Origin: Ceratotherium simum simum
Taxonomy: Eukaryota > Chordata > Mammalia > Perissodactyla > Rhinocerotidae
Assembly (NCBI RefSeq): GCF_000283155.1
Contig: NW_004454207.1
Location: forward strand, 2,616,465 to 2,680,464
Length of the DNA stretch: 64,000 nucleotides
Direction of reading: 5' to 3'
Positions 45,701 to 56,214 of the stretch are shown here, piece after piece (positions within the stretch are counted from its first letter, which is position 1; each line of letters starts with the position of its first letter). The notes beneath the pieces were generated by a model. It worked only from the letters and a program-made list of their open reading frames with translations. It was not told the DNA's origin and made no database searches. A program made the translations under genes and the position numbers.

Positions 45701-46074
45701 GGTTAAAACTTCTGGGGCCCTTTCTCTGAGAGTTTAAAATCCAATTCACTTATCAGATCAGACAGGAAATTAAATTTGCCTGCCTTGTGAATGCTCATGC
45801 TCATCCATTCACTCACTCATTCATTCAACAAACATTTATTGAGCTTATTCTATGTGCCAGGTATTGGCTGAGGCAGGGACACCCAGGAGCAAGAGGCCTT
45901 CTCTGCAGCCACAGCCTGGTGGGGCCCACACCCACCTTGCTATGTGCTGTCTTGGAAATGTGTAGAACCAAGATGAAGTGATGCAAATGTTATTTAACCC
46001 CATCTGTGAATTATATACCAAAAGATGGTTTTGGGCAGTCCTAAATTGAGCACAAATTTGTGGTAAAGTTTAAA

Positions 46075-46310
46075 AAAAACACATTAAAGTTTTCTAAGTA
46101 AAAGGAAAACTCTCCCCATTTCTCTCTATCATTTTCCCTAGTCCTGTTCTCCAGAACTAACTGCTGTTGACATTTTGGTGAGGATCCTTGCAGTCACCCC
46201 CTGACCTACCCACACATACACGCAAATATACACAAACTCACAAAAATACACCTTATATGTCTGGCTTGGATTATGTTTATATCATTGTATAAATGAGTTT
46301 TCTCTCTCCA
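46075..46310 (-). mobile_element. L1 LINE 3'-UTR fragment near the TLR8 promoter
   Basis: Diverged antisense L1 end: CCAGAACTAACTGCTGTTG, ACATTTTGGTGAGGATCCTT, and CACACATACACGCAAATATA. It ends about 130 bases before the recognised TLR8 exon 1. Confidence 0.5.
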
Positions 46311-46439
46311 ATTTCAGTTTTGAAATTTTAAAGCACAGTCAATAAATGATTTGGCAACAGTTAAGAAATCACAAGTTCCCGTCTTCCCACATAAACTTCT
46401 GCAAACCACGTGTTAGGTTCTGCTGATGATAAAGCCACC

Positions 46440-46555
46440 AATTTCAGGAAGTTAGTCAGTTTCCTTCTCCCTGTGCACCTACTGCACAGAGGGTACCGCT
46501 CTGCAGTGCGGCAGGTCATGGCATGAGAAATCAGAAGAGGCACAGCAGAAAAGCG
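46440..46555 (+). other. TLR8: TLR8 exon 1 (leader, possibly coding at its end)
   Basis: The block GAGGGTACC-CTCTGC-GTGCGGCA matches the human TLR8 first exon as remembered. The exon ends AAAAGCG at 46555 before a GTAAGCC donor. In human the exon ends with the ATG used by the 1,041-residue form; here the aligned triplet is GCG. Two other ATGs are present: 46518-46520 (strong context, G at -3 and +4) opens ATG GCA TGA, and 46523-46525 opens 11 sense codons that splice in frame to TLR8. The 5' end is a guess. Confidence 0.85.
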
Positions 46556-47654
46556 GTAAGCCACTTCTGTTCTTTTTAACAAAGCTTTCCAGCAAAGTAG
46601 GTGATTTCTGACTCCAAAATATGGTTTGGTGGCAAATGGTGTGCACAAAGAAAGTAACGAATGGGCAAATAAGGATAGAAGATTAATTCTTGAAACAACT
46701 TTTACCGTAGGCAGACTGGTCTGGTAGGTAGTAAATTTTGAAAATCAAATGCAGTGGTCTTATTAATTTGAACAGGAAAACAAGCAAATTCCAAGTTAGG
46801 AATTGAACTGGATTATTACTTTCTGGTCCTGCCAGAAACAGTATTCTCTTTTGGAACCAAAGGGTTGGAGGTGAAGTGGGGGTTGGTAAGTGTTTTTCCT
46901 TTGCTGCTTCTACAGAAAAGGACAACCTCTCTGCCCTCACATCCAGGGGTCACTTACTAGTGCGCAGGCAAAGCCTGAAATTAACATACCGCTAAGACCT
47001 TCACATTCAGTGTTAATTGCTACTTTTCTTGTTTAGGGTTTTTAAGTAAACATGTTACTATGTCTATGATTATATTCTACAGCGTTTAGACGTAGCAGGT
47101 GGTCAGTTTTTGTTATTATCAAGAACTGTCAGAATGAAAAACAAACTATAATTTTTTTAAATGATATATTTTCTAGAAAATTCAATAAGATCTATGAACA
47201 ACTGAAAAGTCTGATTTCAAGAGACTCTCATCCAAAATTTACCTTATATTTTTTCCACGCTCATTTAGTGCTTATTAAAGTTCTTGTAGTCATTGTTTAC
47301 AACCATTTAATGTATGTTTAAGTTTTTAAGTTAATTTTTACATCAATTTAATGCCCATTATAGATCTTGAAAAGCAAATTAATTCTGCACCGAAATTTTG
47401 TGATGCTTTACAAAATGAAGACAACGGCTCATAAGGAATTGGTTCAACAGGACCAATGACATATATGGAGTTGCAATTGAAGTTAACCAATTTCTACTTG
47501 ATGTTTATAAACTGCTGTGATAGCCAATATAATTGTATCGTAAGAAAGTGAAAAATGGAATAATAATAAAATCAAACTAAACTTCGAAAAATGCCCCGCC
47601 TCCCTCTCATTGGTGGTGGGTGGAGGTCAAGGGGCTAGCTGACTCCTGGCCTCA

Positions 47655-47830
47655 GAGCAGAGGTTCTTAGCCCTGACTATGTGTTAGAATCTCAGGGGGA
47701 GCTTTAAGAAGTCCTGCTGCCCAGGCTGAACCCCAGACCAATGAAATCAGAATCTCTGGGGTGGGCCTGGGCATTTGTGGCTCTTCAACTTCCTAGATAG
47801 CTCAAAGCACAGCTAATTTGGTCCTTTCAC
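47655..47830 (+). mobile_element. MER20-type hAT relic
   Basis: AGAGGTTCTTAGCCCTGACT, TAGAATCTCAGGGGGAGCTT, ATCAGAATCTCTGGGGTGGG. Confidence 0.7.
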
Positions 47831-48674
47831 TAAAGAGCACAGTGTTCTTTTAGGAGGTGACAAGGCTCCAGGAAGACCTGAAGCTTATTCATCAGCTCCT
47901 TGGTTTGATTTCAGAAAGAGAAATAAAAGTTTTGAGTGTGGTTTATCCGAAAAGCTGAGGCTGTGGCTCGGGGCGGGGCAGTTGATGAAGTTCATTTTCC
48001 TCCTTCAATCACTGCTCCTCGTCCTTTCATGGAATAATCCTGAAAGCCGCACGGGGGTTTAGGAGAGAGAAAGCAGGCTCCTGGGAACCCCAGACTTCTG
48101 GAGGATCAGGGTGTGTCCTGCAGGGGAGGACGTCATCCTCCAGGGTTAGTCTTTGAAACTCAGTTGGCTATTATTTGTAAGTGCGTCCTAAGTGTCGCCT
48201 CCAGGGTCTATTGAGGGGAACATCATTCCAGTGGAATGTCTTTCGAGTTCAGCTGAGTTATTAATTGGAGTTGAGGGATTTGTTATTTTTTAAACTACTG
48301 TCTCCAACTTATGACTATTCGGGGCTATAAAGACACAGTAAGTTTAAATGCATAGCCCATGGTTCTGGTTTGGCATTAGCAAGAACAGGCCGTGTCAACT
48401 TTCAGATGGTTATGAAGAGCTACTAGTTGGTGCATATGTCTAAAATCCACGGATTTCCAGTTGTTCTATGGAATTAAAGAGAATCTGGAAGTGCTCTGTG
48501 CTAGACTGATCAGTGCAGAAAGGCAAGGTGGATAATCCACCCCCGGCATTTGAATCCTGAATGTTCCAGGTATGGCTAAAAGGTATCTCTGCTGATAATC
48601 CAAACCAGATCATTGCCGACCAGCCCCTTGGTTCCAGCCCTACCAATTCGTTAACTACCCAGGTACCCGTAGGC

Positions 48675-48880
48675 TCAGTTTCAGCTCAGCCACCTACCAT
48701 CTGAGTGACCTTGAGTGAATTAGCCTCTCTGAGCCTCAGGTTCCATGTCTGTAAAGTGGGGGCTTGTGATAGCACTCACCTCACTGACTTTTATGAGGAT
48801 TAAACAAGAAAATGCATGACTTGCATTCACCCCAGTGTCTGCCTCATGGTAAAGCACCCAACAAATGCTTTCTACCATAT
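48675..48880 (+). repeat. MIR SINE relic
   Basis: GTGACCTTGAGTGAATTAGC, CTCTCTGAGCCTCAGGTTCC, ATGAGGATTAAACAAGA. Confidence 0.85.
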
Positions 48881-50210
48881 TTCTCGGAATTCAAGTAGCA
48901 TAATTTTTCATATTTTTATGTATATGAAATCAGGATCCATCTCTTCATTGATATGCGCTTTTAATGTGGTAGTGGTTTCTTTTGTCTTCCAAAGCTGTTA
49001 GTGAATCCATCGAATTTGGAATGGATAAAATAAAGTATCTATTACGGATTGTAAATTTCATCTAAGGTGACAAATCCTATCTGCACAACCATTTCTTTAT
49101 TAATTTACTTTCGCAATGTATCAGTGTATCAGTAATGTATCAGTCAACACAGTCAACTGCAAAAGAATCACAACCCATTAAAAATTAGAAATATTTCCAG
49201 TTGGCAAAGAATTCAGTTCTAGTTGAATCCCACACCATACCCAAACTGCTAAGTATTCAATTGGGGGGATTAATCGCCTCTTATAATCAATAGGTTTTCT
49301 TGACACTTTCGTGTTACGGGGCATCAGCAGGACCCGTGCTGAGAAAGGGGTGCACTAGGGCGACGGTCTGAGGCAAGTCACTTCTTGGCGAAGCAAGCCT
49401 TTGAAGAGGAGAAGGAAGGAGGCATCATTGCAAAATCACTGTCTGCAGCCTAAGAAAGGGGTGTGAAAAGATAAGAAGCTGTTTATTCCAGGAAGATGGT
49501 CCTCACAGACTACCTTCACCCTCGATTGTGTGGGAAAAGCTGTGCAATTTACTTTAGCATCACCTGGCAAGGTCACTCCTTTGCAGCCAGCACGTCCAGT
49601 CCCTGTCATGCCTACAGCCCCAACCCTACGGGCTGGGTTCTGGGAGTGGCCCCTTGGCTCACTCTGACTCCCAGGGTTCCTCAGCTAAGGCAGGCTTTTC
49701 TGAGCTGTTCTTCAAACTGCACTGGTCTTTTCAAACTTTGTTTTTGGTGTCCACCGGGGTCCAAGTTGAGAAGGAACATTTGGGCGAGGACTGAGATAGG
49801 TTGCTTTCGTTTGTGGTTCCTTCAGAACTCAAAGGAGAGAACTGGCTTATCATGGACCCAACCAAAGCACTGATTATGTCTGGAAAATAGGAAAACAGTT
49901 GTGAAATCGCTTCCTCAATAGCTAGCAATGGCTGTATTTGTCAGGGAGGGGGAAGTTAAGCAGATTTCTTTTTTGTGTCTGATTCATATGTTTTCTTTAA
50001 AATGGATCCCAATTTTTTTTCTGGGTGTCACAAGGCAACAACCAGTGAAAGATCCAGATCACACAGACCCTGTCATCCCCATTAGGGTGTTCTATGCAGT
50101 GAGCTCACTGGCATGTCCAGACAGAGGGCTTTTTCTGGCAGCTGGAATTTGTCTTGGCAGTGGGTTCCACTGAACAACTCTTGTTTACCTGCTCTCTGCC
50201 CTTACTCTCT

Positions 50211-50645
50211 CTGTTAGTTTCCTGTGGCTGCCATAACAGAGTACCACAAACTTGATTGGTCAAAACAACAGAAATTTATCCTCTCACAATTCTGGAGGCC
50301 AGAAGTCCGAAATCAAGGCATTATCAACAGGGTTGTTTCCTTCTTGGGGGCTCAGAGGGAAAATCTATGCCATGCTTCTCTCCTAGCTTCTGATGGTGGC
50401 CAGCAATCCTTGGCTAGTAACTGCATCACTCCAATCTCTGCCTCCATCTTCACGTGGGCTTCTTTCCTGCATGTGTCTGTGTCCAAACTTCCCTCTTCTT
50501 AGAAGGATATCAGTCATTGGATTAAGGCCCACCCTAATCCAGTATGACCTCATCTTAACTTGATTTCATCTGCAAAGACCTTATTTCCAAATAAGATCAC
50601 ATTCCCATGTATGAACATATCTTTTTGGGGGACACAATTCAACCT
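50211..50645 (-). mobile_element. MaLR-type LTR relic
   Basis: TGTTAGTTTCCTGTGGCTGC, ACAATTCTGGAGGCCAGAAG, GCATCACTCCAATCTCTGCC, TCTGCAAAGACCTTATTTCC, TCAACCTGAAACA: reverse copy of a frequent mammalian LTR in a TLR8 intron. Confidence 0.7.
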
Positions 50646-50814
50646 GAAACACTCTCCTTTTTTGATCTTCTATTCTACCACTTCCATTCAATCCTAGTCC
50701 TTCACTTCATCAGCTCCCAATCTACTACTTATCTTAGTTCCAGTAAGTATCTCCTACTTACCTTAACTAGTCTCCAAGGGCCTGATCTGAGCCCCATTGT
50801 ACCATCATTGACAA

Positions 50815-51065
50815 CCAGGGCCAGCTTCCTTTAGGCACAGAAGGCACAGGGCCTAGGGCCCATGGTACTTGAAGCAAAAGTTTTATTTTCTTTAAAATCA
50901 GGAAAATAATAAATATAATCCAGCCTGGATTATATTTGTTTTTATGCCAATGTAGTCATAAAATAGAATTTTTACTATTTTTTTAGGGAGGAAGGGGCCC
51001 ACAAAGGCCAAAGTGCCTGGGGCCCATGAAACTCACCACCAGGCCCAGTTGACAACGATGACGGT
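50815..51065. mobile_element. DNA transposon relic with inverted ends
   Basis: CCAGGGCCAGCTTCCTT...GGGCCTAGGGCCCATGG at the left and GGGGCCCATGAAACTCACC...CAGGCCCAGTTG at the right look like the two ends of one palindromic element. Family not named. Confidence 0.4.
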
Positions 51066-51326
51066 TCTATTTTCTGATGTAGTAGGTATGCCAAGGGAAA
51101 TTCAGGAATTGCTAATGTGTCCCCAAGGAAGGAGATTTAAGTATTGATCCACAATCCTTTATCTGAAACCTGTGGGCCAGAATTGTGCCAAAGTTCAGAA
51201 TTCATATTTTAGCAAGATAACATGGTACATATATGATATATTAAAAAATGCTTCCGACGGGTCCAGGGTAGTACCTGTTATCATGCACATGGCTATTTCT
51301 GCCATGAAACAAGAATGCTCATGCTA

Positions 51327-51582
51327 GAGCCAGCCCTGATGGCCTAGTGGTTAAAGTTTGGCATGCTCTGCTTTGACAGCTCAGGTTCGGTTCCCGGTCA
51401 TGGAACCACACCACTTGTCTGTCAGTAGCCATGCTGTGGTGGTGGCTCACGTAGAAGAACTAGGAGGACTTACAACTAGAATATACAACTGTGTACTGGG
51501 GCTTTGGGGAGGAAAAAAGAAGAGAGAGAGGAAGATTGGCAACAGATGTTAGCCCAGGGCAAATCTTTCCCAGGGGGAAAAA
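51327..51582 (+). mobile_element. ERE-type SINE
   Basis: AGCCAGCCCTGATGGCCTAG head, ATATACAACTGTGTACTGGGG, single tail unit GAAGATTGGCAACAGATGTT. Imperfect 13-base duplication at 51314-51326 and 51583-51595 (two mismatches). It sits in an older DNA-type relic (51,145-51,755) related to the one at 16,636. Confidence 0.9.
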
Positions 51583-51773
51583 AATGCATATGCTAAGTGG
51601 ATAAATGAAGATTATAGTAGCCTTAGGTCAGTTCAGATCAGGTTTGGCTGCCAAATAAGTTACAAAAAAACAAAACAAAATCTTCTGGTGCTCAGATCTT
51701 TTAGGATTTCAGAATTGCAGAGAGGGGATTGAGAATCTGTGCAAGACAGGACCTGCATTAAGAAAATAAACCA

Positions 51774-51979
51774 GGGGGCTGGCCCCGTGGTGTAGTGGTT
51801 AAGTTCAGCATGCTCTGCTTTGGCGGCCCAGATTTGCAGGTTTGGATCCCGGACAAGGACCTACACCACTCGTCAGCAGCCATGCTGTGGCAGCAACACA
51901 TATACAAAATAGAGGAAGATCGGCACAGTTGTTAGCTCAGGGCTAATCTTCCTCAGCAAAAATAAGAAAAGAAAAAAAC
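51774..51979 (+). mobile_element. ERE-type SINE
   Basis: GGGGGCTGGCCCCGTGGTGT head, GGCGGCCCAGATTTGCAGGT, tail GGAAGATCGGCACAG...GGGCTAATCTTCC and an A-rich end. ATAAACCA occurs on both sides. Confidence 0.9.
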
Positions 51980-52289
51980 CCATAAACCACTGTCCTGGGT
52001 GCCAGAAGGCCTGATTCTACCAATTGCTGTGTGTCTGATTTTATTTTTTTCTTTTTGTTTGTGTGGATCTCTCTTTCATGCTGGGTGAATTCCCAGGTGA
52101 CTGGTGCTGGCTGTTATTTCATACTCAAGATCGGGGCACCAAAGAGCCAATTAGAAGCTCCAGTTGTAAGGACAGGGCTTCCCAACGAATGAGTCTCAGC
52201 CCAGGATGAGTGGGTGTGAGTTGGCTTTCAGGTAGGGTGTGCCAGTGTGATCATAGATCTTTTCTATGGTGCAGGACCAGGACTAGGGT

Positions 52290-52870
52290 GAAGAGTGTGG
52301 GGCACTCGCTTTGGGTGCAAAATTTAAGGGAGGGAGGGTGCCAAAAAGTTCGGTAATCAAGATAAATAATATTTTAATGTTATATTTTAAAAAAATCAAA
52401 TTGGCAAACTCCATCCTGCAGGTTGGTTGCCTGTTTTAGTAAATAGAGTTTTATTGGAACCAGAGCCGGGATGAGGGGGAGGCAGGTGAAGTAGTGCCTT
52501 GCAAGTGTGGGGTCAGAGTCTGTCTTTATTGAAAATGTTGATATTTTGTCCATAAAGGTGTTGAATTTCTTTTTTTTTTTGTAAGGAAGATTAGTCCTGA
52601 GCTAACATCTGTTGCCAATCCTCCTCTTTTTGCTGAGGAAGATTGGCCCTGGGCTAACATCTGTGCCATCTTCCTCTACTTTATAGGGGACGCTGCCACA
52701 GCATGGCTTGGCAAGTGGTGTGTTGGTCCACGCCCGGGATCCTAACCCGCGAACCGCAGGCCACCTCAGTGGAGTGGGCCGGCACAGGAGTTTAATTTTT
52801 TTAAACAGTATTCATCTTGATGACTAAGTTTTTGGGTGTCCCCTTAAATTTTGCACTTGCAGCCCTGCTA
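52290..52870. mobile_element. Palindromic DNA transposon relic with nested insertions
   Basis: Left arm near 52,316-52,365 (TGCAAAATTTAAGGG, TAATCAAGATAA) and right arm near 52,811-52,862 (CATCTTGATGACTAAG, CCCTTAAATTTTGCA) are inverted copies. Between them lie a small hAT-type piece (52,400-52,465) and a SINE (52,569-52,786). Confidence 0.65.
52569..52786 (-). mobile_element. ERE-type SINE, shortened head
   Basis: T-run, two tail units (GAGCTAACATCTGTTGCC; GGGCTAACATCTGTGCC), then AGCATGGCTTGGCAAGTGG and a shortened, altered tRNA-like end (GGAGTGGGCCGGC). Confidence 0.85.
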
Positions 52871-53496
52871 CTGTGCCTGTTTTCCCAGCAAGGTCCTCCA
52901 ACCTCCTGCCTGGGGTGCTGGAGTGGGATGTTCACGAGCCGGTGGCCGTCAGAGTCCCCAGAGCCGGGGGAGGGAAGAGGATGGGGCTCCGAGCTCCAGA
53001 TCCAGACTTCCTTTAACCCTCGTGTTTTCTCTTTGGCAGTTTGCCCTGCCTTCACGTGTGCCTGGAGTCTGGAACCCAAGGCTCTCAGATTCAACTGTTC
53101 GAGATTGTAAGTCTCAGGGGAGGGGATCAGGAGGGGTCTTGCTTCTCAAGCAGATTCTCAAGCAACCCACTGTGCAGCCACACCTGGCAAGCCACTTGCC
53201 ACGACTGCTGCCTGCATGTCCTGAGTCTTTGCAGGCTTCTGTGATGTGAATGGACTTCGCTCTGGTTGGCCCTTGAGGCTTCAGCCTCTCCGCTCTGCTC
53301 TGCCACCTACTGTGCATCCACCTGATCTCCATCTTCCTCAACTTCCTACACATTCCTTGTCTGCTGTGGTCTCCTCTTACGCCCTCTCTGACCTTGTAGA
53401 GTCCTAGTCCTTTACTATCACTTTAATGGGAGCCTTCAACTCTCAGGCTCAAACAGAATTGTCCTTTTCTCTCTCTCTCTCTTTCTCTCTCGGGTT

Positions 53497-53625
53497 CTCT
53501 GTTTTATTTGCATAGTTGCACTTTCTATCTCGTTTGCATGATTGCCCCTTTTTTCCTCTGTTTTATTTACAGAGTTTGCCATTTCTCTCTCTATTTTTTT
53601 GCATAGTTGCCATTTCTCCTCCAGC
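53497..53625. repeat. CT run and imperfect tandem repeat
   Basis: After a (CT)n run at 53,468-53,492, four imperfect units of about 30 bases recur, each with a form of TTTTGCATAGTTGCCATTTCT. The first contains the octamer ATTTGCAT at 53506-53513. Confidence 0.6.
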
Positions 53626-54754
53626 AGGCTGGATGGTTTTCACTCATTGATTACATCTTGATGAGGGTAAATTCTCCCTGGTACCCTTCTCACCTGTCTG
53701 GGTTCTGGGTGTTGATGTCCTCTTGGAGCCACACCTTTTCGTAGTCAGAGGCATGGGTGTGGCCAAGAGGAAGAGCTTGGCCTGGGAGGTGAAGCCCTTG
53801 CTGGGGCCTTAGGCTCTGCTTTCTCTCCTCAGATCCAGTTGGACATGTGTGGGAGGATTCACTCCATGATTGACAAGCCTTTGCATTCTGTGAGGTCCTG
53901 AGGTGGGTGGAGAGACTTGAACAGTCAGGGTTTCCCCTCAACTTCTTTGCTAGCTGCCTGCTCACCATTAACCACTCTTCCTGCCCATGTACTTCTCTTC
54001 AAGTTGAGGTTATTTGCAACTTGTCAACATGACATGAGTTGTCAACATGTCAACTCATGTTCTTACCTCAGGACTCTTTCAGAAGGGTGGATTTAGGAAC
54101 CTCAAGCTCTTCACTCACAAATCCTCTCCAGAATATTCTGATTATTTCCATGGGCCAACATTTACTTTAAGTTGTCTCAGGCTCTCTGGGAGGCCATTTT
54201 CATCCTGTAAAAACAGAGAATTTCAAAAGCTTCCTCTCCTGGTCTCTAGCTCCCCCTAGAGCCTTTTCTCCTCAGTTGGTCAGAGTTGTATGAGAGAATT
54301 GCATCTGAAATTAGATGTTGAGGCCTTAACTTGATGCTAGTGAGGCCACACAGAACTGCCCCGTCTTCTGGACCCACCCAAGTAACCACCTAAAAAAGTC
54401 TCACTGACCAACAGTGCTCTGTTAATCGCTCGAAGAGAAGAGTCTGCAATCTGGCCTCCCCCTGCCATCTCTTCCCCACAGGCCTTTTCAAAATTAATGT
54501 TTTATTAATCTACAATTAAAAATTATAATAGGAAGCTGACAAGCACTACCTTAACTAGGTGACGAAGGTCCACATCAACAGTGAAAGTCACATTGTGAGT
54601 ATGTGCCCTTGGTGGGATGTGACTAGAATGGCACTTTGCCTCTTTAGAATGGTCTTCTTCCCCAAAACTCATTACCCCAGTCTAATCATGACGAAAGCAT
54701 CAGACAAATCCCAACTGATGGACAGTCTACATAACCATCCCTTTTCTTCTCTTT

Positions 54755-54925
54755 ATTTTTCCCATACTACTTTCTGCCATCTAATATACGATCTTGTAAT
54801 ATAAGCTCCAAAGGGGCAGGTATTTTAATCTGTTTTCTTCATTATTGTATCCCTAGCTTGAAAACAGTCCCTGAAATAAAGTATGTACTTAATAAATATT
54901 TTTTGAATGAATGAATAAATGAATA
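54755..54925 (+). mobile_element. L2 LINE 3' end
   Basis: AGCTCCAAAGGGGCAGGTAT, ATTGTATCCCTAGC, ACTTAATAAATATTTTTTG, then (GAAT)n. Confidence 0.75.
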
Positions 54926-54939
54926 TAGAGCTGCCTTCT

Positions 54940-55620
54940 CCTTTTTAAATGCTGCATAGTATTCTATTATATGAATATAACAATTTATTTAACCAGACCA
55001 TTACTCATAGGCTTTAGATTATTTCCAATCTTTTGCTTTTGCTAACAGCCCTTCATTGAACATCCTTGTATATAGTCATTTGCATACGTGAGGGTCTATT
55101 GTTAGGATCTACTTCTAGAATTGAAATTGCTGAGTCTAAGAATATGTTTCCAATTTTGATAAGTATTACAAATTGCTCTCTATCTTAGAGGTGGCACTAA
55201 TTTAGACTCCTACCAGCAAAATATGAGAGCATCTGTTTCTCCACATCCTCACCTACACAGTAGAATTTGGTGAAAAATGGTATCTCAGTGTAATTTTTTG
55301 AGTGAAGTTGAGTATCTTCCTATGTTTAAGAGCTGTTTGTGTTTCTTTTTCTGTGAACTGTCTGTTAATATATTTTTGTCTATTTTTCTATTGGGTTATT
55401 TGTCTTCTCACTTATGCTTACAAAAGCTTTACACATCAAATATATTACTCCCTTATCTGTGATATGAACTACAAGTATTTTCTCCTAATTTATTTTTTCA
55501 CTTTTGGCATTGTTTACCATGTTTTTTGTGAGGCACGATTTTTATTTGTGTGTGGTTTAATTGGTCAGTCTTTGCTTTTTTTGACCTCTGCTCTATTATT
55601 TTTTCATTGTTCTGGGGTAA
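54940..55620 (-). mobile_element. L1 LINE fragment, antisense
   Basis: ATGCTGCATAGTATTCTATTA, ACATCCTTGTATATAGTC, CTCCACATCCTCACC, TTGGTGAAAAATGGTATCTC, TTCTATTGGGTTATTTGTC match reversed L1. Confidence 0.85.
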
Positions 55621-55624
55621 CTAG

Positions 55625-56200
55625 ACAATGCAATTAGACAGTAAAAAGAAATTTGACTGAATAAAAGATTATAGGAAGATCATCATTATTTATAGATGAT
55701 TTAACTGCTTACCCAAGAAAATCACATGGAGAAACAACTATTCTAAATAATCAGAGAATTTAGTATATTGTTTGGTATAAAATTAATATATAGAAATCAA
55801 TAGTCTTAGTGTACACCAGCAAAGACCTGTTAGAAGGTAAGATAGAAGTGACCCATTCACAAAAGAAGAATAATGAGCAGGACTTGCCCTATCAGGTACT
55901 AACAAACCTGAAAACTGTACTTATTAAAACTTGTCGTACCAGCATGAGTGATGAATACATCAATGAAGCAGAATAGAGAGCCTAGAACTAGGTCCAAATA
56001 CACAGGGAAGTTAGTATATGATAAAGGGAGCATATCAAATTGGTGAGAAAAGAGTATTCGAAGAAATGATATTGGGGTCTCCATTTAGAAAGAAATGATG
56101 TGGGTCTACACCTCACATTTTATGCCAAAACAATTTCAGTGGGTTAAGATATTTCAGTGTAAAAAAAGGACATTGTAAAATTACTAGAAAAAAAGATGTG
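55625..56200 (+). mobile_element. L1 LINE ORF2 fragment, sense
   Basis: CATCATTATTTATAGATGAT (the reverse-transcriptase ADD region, mutated), CCCAAGAAAATC, TTAATATATAGAAATCAATAG, ATGATAAAGGGAGCATATC, AAATTACTAGAAAAAA. Many stops. It meets the antisense L1 piece head to head. Confidence 0.8.
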
Positions 56201-56214
56201 AAAATTATTGGTAG

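Larger units (their letters stand above)
24894..46439. other. TLR7-TLR8 intergenic region
   Basis: About 21.5 kb without a recognisable gene. It is a patchwork of MIR, L1, MER20/MER5A-type elements, SINEs and simple repeats, listed separately. The stretches 24,900-27,560, 30,450-32,120, 36,700-38,550 and 41,800-44,130 contain nothing I can assign apart from a CTCF-type motif near 37,820. Open frames up to about 130 codons occur but carry no family signature. Confidence 0.7.

Noticed and set aside
52851..53249. Overlapping 132- and 97-codon frames in a GC-richer patch
   Set aside because: Starts in a transposon arm, open on both strands, no recognisable product.
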